From positions 1 through 64,000 of the forward strand of contig CANQJL010000009.1 in NCBI GenBank assembly GCA_947624245.1: DNA of 64,000 nt, written 5' to 3'. The DNA is from an uncultured Acetatifactor sp. GTDB lineage: Bacteria > Bacillota > Clostridia > Lachnospirales > Lachnospiraceae. Each line of letters begins with the position of its first letter. Position 1 is the stretch's first letter. A model generated the notes under the pieces. It saw nothing but the letters and a program-made list of their open reading frames with translations. It had not been told where the DNA came from and searched no databases. Positions 59,191 to 64,000 of the stretch are shown in pieces. The position numbers and the translations under genes were made by a program.

Positions 59191-59218
59191 AAAAAACCTG
59201 CCGGCAAAAACCGGCAGG
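59191..59218 (-). terminator. Terminator of amino-acid transporter operon
   Basis: Perfect stem CCTGCCGG/CCGGCAGG (59197-59218), followed by TTTTTT on the minus strand, after the ATPase stop at 59231. Confidence 0.85.
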
Positions 59219-59230
59219 CGTTGATCCGCT

Positions 59231-60061
59231 CTATAAGACCTTGGACAAAAATTCCTTCAGTCTGGGATTTTGGGGATTTCCGAAAAATTCCTCCGGTGAA
59301 CCGCTCTCAAGGATCTGTCCCTCGTCGATAAAAAGCACTTTATTGGCGACTTCTCTGGCAAAGCCCATCTCGTGGGTCACAATGATCATGGTCATGCCTT
59401 CCTTCGCCAGCGCCTTCATCAGATCCAGCACCTCCCCTACCATCTCGGGGTCCAACGCGCTGGTAGGCTCGTCGAACAGGATCACGTCCGGATTCATGGC
59501 CAGAGAACGCACGATGGCCACTCTCTGCTTTTGTCCGCCGGAAAGAGTGGACGGATAGACGTCCGCCTTGTCCTCCAGACCGATACGCTTTAACAGGGAA
59601 ATCGCCTCGTCCCGCGCCTTTCTCTTAATGTCCGCCTTGCTCTCCGTGACGGGAAGCAGCTCCTTCCTGTGCTCCTTCGCCCTGAATACGTTGGTGAAGC
59701 GTGTCACAAGGTTGCTTCGTTTCGCCCTGCGCAGATCCTGACAGCGCAGATAGACGGGCGCCAGCATGATGTTTTCAATCACGGTCTTGTTGTGAAAGAG
59801 GTTAAAGTGCTGGAACACCATGCCCATATGTCTTCTGTGGACATTGATGTCCACCCGCTGGTCCGCGATATCTACGCCGTTAAAAATGATCTGGCCTCCC
59901 GTGGGATCCTCCATACAGTTCAGGCAGCGCAGAAAAGTACTCTTGCCGGAGCCGGAGGGACCGATCACCACAACGATATCGCCCTTGTCGATCTTGACGC
60001 TGATACCGCGAAGCACCTGCAGGCCGTCGAAATGCTTTTCCAGATTAATGACGTCTATCAC
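59231..60061 (-). CDS. Amino-acid ABC transporter ATP-binding protein
   Basis: A 276-residue GlnQ-type ATPase. Walker [11 protein letters not shown]-loop MVFQHFNLF, signature LSGGQKQR, Walker [13 protein letters not shown] and H-loop [12 protein letters not shown] are present. About 35 extra, strongly basic residues (about 107-142) are inserted between the Q-loop and the signature compared with usual 240-residue members. It overlaps the permease gene by 17 bases. Confidence 0.93.
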   Translation of the reverse strand: MIDVINLEKHFDGLQVLRGISVKIDKGDIVVVIGPSGSGKSTFLRCLNCMEDPTGGQIIFNGVDIADQRVDINVHRRHMGMVFQHFNLFHNKTVIENIMLAPVYLRCQDLRRAKRSNLVTRFTNVFRAKEHRKELLPVTESKADIKRKARDEAISLLKRIGLEDKADVYPSTLSGGQKQRVAIVRSLAMNPDVILFDEPTSALDPEMVGEVLDLMKALAKEGMTMIIVTHEMGFAREVANKVLFIDEGQILESGSPEEFFGNPQNPRLKEFLSKVL

Positions 60062-60755
60062 TTCTTCTCAGGCTCCTTTCCATAATCTTGATCCCTGCGC
60101 TGATGATCAGCACCAGCAGGATATAAATAAGCGCCATGACCAGATAAGGAACCATGAATTCATAGCTGTTGCTTCCGATGTAGTTAAACGCCACATAGAG
60201 ATCCGCGGCACCCACAAAGCTGACGACCGACGTCTCCTTCACCAGAGTGATGAACTCGTTTCCCAGAGTGGGCAGTATATTCTTCACCGCCTGCGGAAGC
60301 ACGATCTTCATCATCGTGGTGCCGAAGCTCAGGCCCACTGCCCGTCCGGCCTCCATCTGTCCCTGATCGACGGACAGGATACCGCTCCGCATGATCTCGG
60401 ATATGTAAGCGCCGCTGTTCAGACCGAAGACCCAGATGGCCACCTGCACGCCCGTCATGCGCTGACCCAGCAGGGGCAGCATAACGAAATAGAACAGCAG
60501 AAGCTGCACCACCATGGGCGTCCCGCGGAAGAAGCCCACATAGAAGCTGCAGAAGCCGTTCAGAATACGGGGCAGCAACTTATACTTGGGAATGACTCGC
60601 ACGGTAGCGATCAGCGTTCCGATCACAATGCCGATGATCAATCCCAGAACGGCAATGATGAGCGTGTTCTTCAATCCCTCTATCACCCTCACATAGCCGT
60701 TCTGATTGATAAAGATTTCTATGAATTTGTCGATTTTCTGACTAAAATTGCCCAT
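60045..60755 (-). CDS. Amino-acid ABC transporter permease
   Basis: A 236-residue His/Glu/Gln/Arg/opine-type permease with about five membrane helices. The N-terminal [20 protein letters not shown] and the EAA loop ([35 protein letters not shown]) are typical. It lies between the binding protein and the ATPase. Confidence 0.93.
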   Translation of the reverse strand: MGNFSQKIDKFIEIFINQNGYVRVIEGLKNTLIIAVLGLIIGIVIGTLIATVRVIPKYKLLPRILNGFCSFYVGFFRGTPMVVQLLLFYFVMLPLLGQRMTGVQVAIWVFGLNSGAYISEIMRSGILSVDQGQMEAGRAVGLSFGTTMMKIVLPQAVKNILPTLGNEFITLVKETSVVSFVGAADLYVAFNYIGSNSYEFMVPYLVMALIYILLVLIISAGIKIMERSLRRSDRRH

Positions 60756-60767
60756 TGATCCTCTGTC

Positions 60768-61613
60768 TTACTGCATGGTATTGATAGATGCCGTGATAAA
60801 TTCCGCCGGTGCGGAGTCGATGATAACGTACTGGATATTGCCGTTGAGCATATCCTGAACTGCCAGCGCGCCGTTCTTATAGCCTACAGCCTCTGCCGCA
60901 AAACCGGCAAATCCCCACTCCTCGTCGCCTTCTACATAGAATTGGCCTGTAGTGCCGTTCTGTACACCGATCTTCACACTGGCATCCTTTGTGTTCAGTA
61001 TGGCTTCCACGGAAGCGGCGTCCGTGCAGTTGTCGAACTCCGTGTTGTCGGAGAGAGTGATCAGTCTCTGAGAGGCGATGTAATATGAATCAGAGAACGC
61101 CACATACTCCTCTCTGTCGGGTCTCACCGTAAGTCCCGCCATGGCGATGTCGCATTTCTGCTGGCCTACAGACAGACATACCGCATCGAAATCCATGTTC
61201 TGGATAACGAGCTCTTTGCCGAGATACTCTGCCAGCGCAGCCGCGATCTCCATATCCACGCCGTAGTAGCTGTCGCCCTGCGTGTACTCGAAGGGCTCAA
61301 ATGCGGCGTTGGTAGCCACCACCAGCTGGTCCTTGCTCTCATCGTATGCGGCAGATGTCACAGGTGAAGGCGTGCCGTCGCCGAAATACTTGTTGCAGAT
61401 CTCATCGAAGGTACCGTTGTCCTGAATCTCCTTGATGAAAGCGTTCACAGACTCCAGCAGCTCGGGCTGGGTCTTATCCACGCCAAATGCGTACTCCTCA
61501 TTCGTCAGGTCGACGGGAATCACTTTTGCTGTCTTTGCAGCGTCCTTGCCGCATCCGGCGAACGCGGATACAGCCAGCACTGCGGTGAGTGCGATTGCTA
61601 AAAACTTTTTCAT
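60768..61613 (-). CDS. Amino-acid-binding lipoprotein, apparently circularly permuted
   Basis: A 281-residue family-3 solute-binding lipoprotein (lipobox FAGC, Cys21). Residues 31-78 (LTNEEYAFGV...LLESVNAFIKEIQ...GTFDEICNKYFG) match the segment that normally ends such proteins. The usual N-terminal half begins only at residue 96 (LVVATNAAFEPFEY). Ligand-site features MDFDAVCLSV and CDIAMAGLTVRPDRE follow, and the protein stops at IIDSAPAEFI, where the C-terminal segment would normally continue. It is first in the operon with permease and ATPase. AGGAG precedes the ATG. Confidence 0.85.
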   Translation of the reverse strand: MKKFLAIALTAVLAVSAFAGCGKDAAKTAKVIPVDLTNEEYAFGVDKTQPELLESVNAFIKEIQDNGTFDEICNKYFGDGTPSPVTSAAYDESKDQLVVATNAAFEPFEYTQGDSYYGVDMEIAAALAEYLGKELVIQNMDFDAVCLSVGQQKCDIAMAGLTVRPDREEYVAFSDSYYIASQRLITLSDNTEFDNCTDAASVEAILNTKDASVKIGVQNGTTGQFYVEGDEEWGFAGFAAEAVGYKNGALAVQDMLNGNIQYVIIDSAPAEFITASINTMQ

Positions 61614-61646
61614 TTTTCTCCTCCTATACTGCAATATATTTATGGC

Positions 61647-61690
61647 GAATTCCCCCTTGCAGCCGGTAAGGAACCGGCCGGCAGGAATTC
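61647..61690. repeat. Inverted repeat in transporter operon leader
   Basis: GAATTC...GAATTC outer arms with an inner CCGGT/ACCGG pairing in the leader before the binding-protein gene. No T-run, so not a simple terminator. A possible promoter lies upstream: minus-strand TTGCAT, 17 bp, TACATT near 61720-61757. Confidence 0.45.
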
Positions 61691-61774
61691 CCCATCTACG
61701 GATATGAAAATAATATCATACCTGTTGTAATGTACCATTTTTTGTCGGAAAATGCAACATTTTTTGCGGCACAA

Positions 61775-63223
61775 TTATCCGAGCCGCCGCAGTACCTCCA
61801 GCACATAATTCCATGTCCGCTGTACGGAGGCAATCTCCAATCGTTCCTCCGTGGTGTGAATGTCTCTTATGTTCGGCCCGAAGGAAACGCAGTCCAGCTC
61901 CGGAAGCTTCCCCGCGAACAATCCGCATTCCACCCCCGCGTGAATGGCCTCGACAGAGGGCGGATATCCGTATTGCCGCTCAAACACTTCGATCATCAGC
62001 TCTCTCAGCAGAGAATCCCGTCTGTACTCCCACGCCGGATAGTCTCCCGTGCAGTTCATGGTTCCGCCGAACCGAGCCGTCAGGGCGGCAAGGCGGTCGA
62101 CCAGCTCTTTCTTTTCCGCGCCCACGCTGCTGCGGACGGAATAGCTCATCACCACCTCGTCGCCTGCAGTCTGCAAAATACCCATGTTCAGGGAAGTCTG
62201 TACCAGTCCCGGTATCTCCCCGCTCATGCTCTGCACGCCGTTTGGCAGCTCTGTCAGTGCCGAGACAATACGTTCCGCACAGCCTTCTTCCATGGCGCGG
62301 CAGCTCCCTTCCCCGCCGAAGGAAAGCTTCAGCGCAAGCTGCGGATCGGCATCACGATATTCCGCCGCGAACAGCTCATGACATTCCACCGTCAGCTTTT
62401 TGGCCGCCTCAAGGTCTTCTGGGCGAAGCACCAGCCTGGCGGCAGCTTCCCGGGGAATCGCATTGTCCTTTAATCCTCCCGACACCGAGACCAGCGCATA
62501 CGGCACCGCCTTGCGCAGCTCCTTCAGCGCCCGGCCCAGCAGCACGTTTGCGTTCGCCCGCCCCTTATGGATCTCCACGCCGGAATGACCGCCGATGAGA
62601 CCGCCGATTTCCAGAACGGCTTCCACTCCGTCCGCCGCCCTGCGCAGCACGGGGAAACGGCAGACAGCGTTCACTCCGCCTGCGCAGCCCACCAACAGAA
62701 CGCCTTCCTCCTCGGAGTCGAGATTCAGCATGATCCGCCCCTTTAGCGGGGAACAGTCAAGCCCCGCCGCGCCCAGCATTCCGATCTCCTCGTCCACGGT
62801 AAGGACCACCTCCAGAGGCGGGTGGGGGATATCGTCCGCGGCCAGGATTGCCAGCGCATACGCTATAGCGATGCCGTCGTCCCCGCCCAGTGTGGTGCCC
62901 TCCGCAAACACGACGCCCTCCTCCGCTCTCAGAGCAAGGCCGTCCTTTTCCGGATCCACGGCGCTGTCCGCCGTCTTCTCGCATACCATGTCCAAATGTC
63001 CCTGCAGGATCACGGGCCGGGCCTTCTCATATCCCGCCGCAGCGTCCTTGAAAATAATCACATTGTTGCATTCGTCCTGAATGTACCTCAGACCGTGCGC
63101 GACGGCAAAGCGCACGCAATAGTCGCTGATCTGCTTTGTATTTCCCGACCCGTGCGGTATGGCGCAGATCTCCTCAAAATAACGGAACACCGATGCCGGT
63201 TCCAATTCCGATAACACGCCCAT
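61775..63223 (-). CDS. pepD: Aminoacyl-histidine dipeptidase (M20 family)
   Basis: A 482-residue zinc metallopeptidase cleaving Xaa-His and other dipeptides. HLDMVCEK, the metal-bridging LGGDDGIA, DEEIGMLGA and GLIGGHSGVEIHKGRAN are present. Full length. The ATG at 63223 follows AGAGGTGGAG; the first 6 codons of the longer frame look like leader. It lies next to the amino-acid transporter operon on the same strand, fitting peptide and amino-acid use. Confidence 0.93.
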   Translation of the reverse strand: MGVLSELEPASVFRYFEEICAIPHGSGNTKQISDYCVRFAVAHGLRYIQDECNNVIIFKDAAAGYEKARPVILQGHLDMVCEKTADSAVDPEKDGLALRAEEGVVFAEGTTLGGDDGIAIAYALAILAADDIPHPPLEVVLTVDEEIGMLGAAGLDCSPLKGRIMLNLDSEEEGVLLVGCAGGVNAVCRFPVLRRAADGVEAVLEIGGLIGGHSGVEIHKGRANANVLLGRALKELRKAVPYALVSVSGGLKDNAIPREAAARLVLRPEDLEAAKKLTVECHELFAAEYRDADPQLALKLSFGGEGSCRAMEEGCAERIVSALTELPNGVQSMSGEIPGLVQTSLNMGILQTAGDEVVMSYSVRSSVGAEKKELVDRLAALTARFGGTMNCTGDYPAWEYRRDSLLRELMIEVFERQYGYPPSVEAIHAGVECGLFAGKLPELDCVSFGPNIRDIHTTEERLEIASVQRTWNYVLEVLRRLG

Positions 63224-63266
63224 GCTCTCCACCTCTTCCAAGTTTTCTTAATTTAATTTTCTACCC

Positions 63267-63312
63267 TGTTTTCTTAATTTTCCCAACATTGTTTTCTTAA
63301 TTTTCCCAACAT
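63267..63312. repeat. Perfect 23-bp tandem duplication
   Basis: Two identical copies (63267-63289 and 63290-63312) of a TGTTTTCTTAATTTTCCCAA-type unit, with a partial third copy at 63242-63260, between pepD and the rubredoxin promoter. Confidence 0.8.
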
Positions 63313-63316
63313 TCGA

Positions 63317-63345
63317 TTGTCTTTTGGGACCGGTTGTGATATAAT
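63317..63345 (+). promoter_or_regulatory. Promoter of rubredoxin gene
   Basis: TTGTCT (63317-63322), 17-bp spacer, TATAAT (63340-63345). The leader to the ATG is about 50 nt. Confidence 0.75.
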
Positions 63346-63401
63346 CCATTGTATGAATGGAACAAAGCTTCCAAGTACATTATCCGAAAGGAGTCTTAGC
63401 T

Positions 63402-63575
63402 ATGCAAAAGTATTTCTGTAATCCTTGTGGCTACACATATGACCCTGCCAAGGGCGATCCTGAGCACGGCATCGCACCCGGAACGGCGTTTGAAGATCTC
63501 CCCGATGATTGGGTATGCCCCGTGTGCGGAATCGATAAGAGCATGTTCCAGCCCTGCATCGACAATTACAACTAA
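63402..63575 (+). CDS. Rubredoxin
   Basis: A 57-residue iron electron carrier. Two knuckles [11 protein letters not shown] and [13 protein letters not shown] supply the four Cys ligands. [20 protein letters not shown] is the family-typical middle. The ATG at 63402 is chosen for AAAGGAG 8 bp upstream; a longer frame to 63357 is not supported. Transcribed alone, with a terminator behind. Probably serves oxygen or peroxide detoxification, as in other anaerobes (inference). Confidence 0.95.
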   Translation: MQKYFCNPCGYTYDPAKGDPEHGIAPGTAFEDLPDDWVCPVCGIDKSMFQPCIDNYN

Positions 63576-63583
63576 AAAGCCAA

Positions 63584-63617
63584 AAGAGACCGGTAGTTCT
63601 GCTATCGGTCTCTTTTT
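63584..63617. terminator. Terminator of rubredoxin gene
   Basis: Stem AAAAGAGACCG(G)TAG with CTATCGGTCTCTTTTT. It works on both strands because the flanks are an A-run and a T-run, and it overlaps the end of the converging gene. Confidence 0.8.
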
Positions 63618-64000
63618 ATTTCCTCTGCAAGGCGGTCCCGCAGGTATTCATACCGCAGCCGCTTTTCCTCTTTTGCAAAATGCGTCTCCCGAAGCTGTTC
63701 CTGACAGTCTCCGTAATCCAGTGCTTCCCCCTGAAACTGCTCGCTGGTCAAATCGAACACGCAGTCCCCCACAACGTTGAAGCAATGATAGTTTCCGCCG
63801 GGCCGCAAAATGCCGCAGACCCTGCCGCCGAAAATGTCCTGCATCAGAAACGCCGTGATCGAGCACTGGCCCAGCGTGGGATTCTGCTCACTCCACTCCT
63901 CCCGCAGACGCGGCGCGCAGGTGTCGGCGCACCATATTTTTAGGAGAATGTCATAATAATCCCGCGGGGTAAGCCCGTTCTTATCCTTGATATCGGCCGT
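63602..64000 (-). CDS. YunG-like family protein (partial, cut by window end)
   Basis: Only the C-terminal 132 codons are inside the window; the frame stays open to position 64000, so the start lies outside. The sequence reads ...KIWCADTCAPRLREEW, NPTLGQCSITAFLMQDIFGG, NYHCFNVVG, FDLTSEQF, a pattern I associate with YunG-like proteins of unknown function. Conserved Cys, His and Asp residues suggest a papain-like fold, but this is inference. Confidence 0.65.
   Translation of the reverse strand, partial: TADIKDKNGLTPRDYYDILLKIWCADTCAPRLREEWSEQNPTLGQCSITAFLMQDIFGGRVCGILRPGGNYHCFNVVGDCVFDLTSEQFQGEALDYGDCQEQLRETHFAKEEKRLRYEYLRDRLAEEIKRDR

Noticed and set aside
1-64000. tRNA, rRNA, prophage or insertion-sequence genes
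   Set aside because: None of their typical sequences or proteins (integrase, transposase, terminase) was recognised anywhere in the window.

Overview
The window is a bacterial chromosome segment that reads as a spore-forming member of the Clostridia, most likely a Lachnospiraceae-type gut bacterium. This placement is an inference. It rests on the complete spoIIIAA-AH operon, spoIVB, the asp23-nusB-xseAB-ispA-dxs-tlyA-nadK-argR-recN gene string, a eukaryote-type HisA, a TrpR/YerC repressor, Gram-positive promoters (TTGACA/TATAAT), strong AGGAGG ribosome binding sites, a CIRCE element and a Gram-positive LexA box. No rRNA, tRNA, CRISPR array, intact insertion sequence or prophage was seen. Nearly all genes lie on the minus strand. 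The plus strand carries only yerC, a small lipoprotein, typA and rubredoxin.

Region 1 (about 1-16.1 kb) is accessory and visibly AT-richer over most of its length. It holds a repeat-rich secreted protein driven by two tandemly duplicated promoters, one with a G7 tract in its spacer. Next come an MqsR-like toxin with an MqsA/Panacea hybrid antitoxin behind a palindromic operator, a RloA/RloB ATPase pair followed by an MBL-fold hydrolase, and a hybrid histidine kinase overlapping an extracellular solute-binding lipoprotein. The region ends with an AAA/DUF4143 ATPase, an SOS-controlled Y-family polymerase operon, a HEPN-like protein and small unknown genes.

Region 2 (16.1-31.7 kb) is housekeeping: rlmD, pcrA, a Tim44-like/SPFH zinc-ribbon pair, an ABC solute-binding lipoprotein with a hairpin over its ribosome binding site, DUF1836, yerC, bactofilin plus a degenerate LytM protein, hisA plus a PTS IIC protein, dapA-dapB under a lysine riboswitch, and an SSB-like protein.

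Region 3 (32-54 kb) is the conserved sporulation and core block: typA converging on spoIVB with overlapping ends, then (reading upstream) recN, argR, nadK, tlyA, dxs, ispA, xseB, xseA, nusB, asp23, a transglutaminase lipoprotein, prfC, deoB and the full spoIIIA operon with a sigma-E-like promoter. spo0A, usually next to spoIVB, is not there.

Region 4 (54-64 kb) holds a second transglutaminase-like protein, a CIRCE-controlled hsp20, an NAD-dependent epimerase, a CheY/CheX pair whose CheX carries three MshEN-like motifs, an amino-acid ABC transporter whose binding protein appears circularly permuted, pepD, rubredoxin and a YunG-like gene cut by the window end. The strongest leads for something undescribed are the permuted binding protein, the MshEN-CheX fusion, the duplicated promoter with a homopolymer spacer, and the MqsR/Panacea toxin-antitoxin module.
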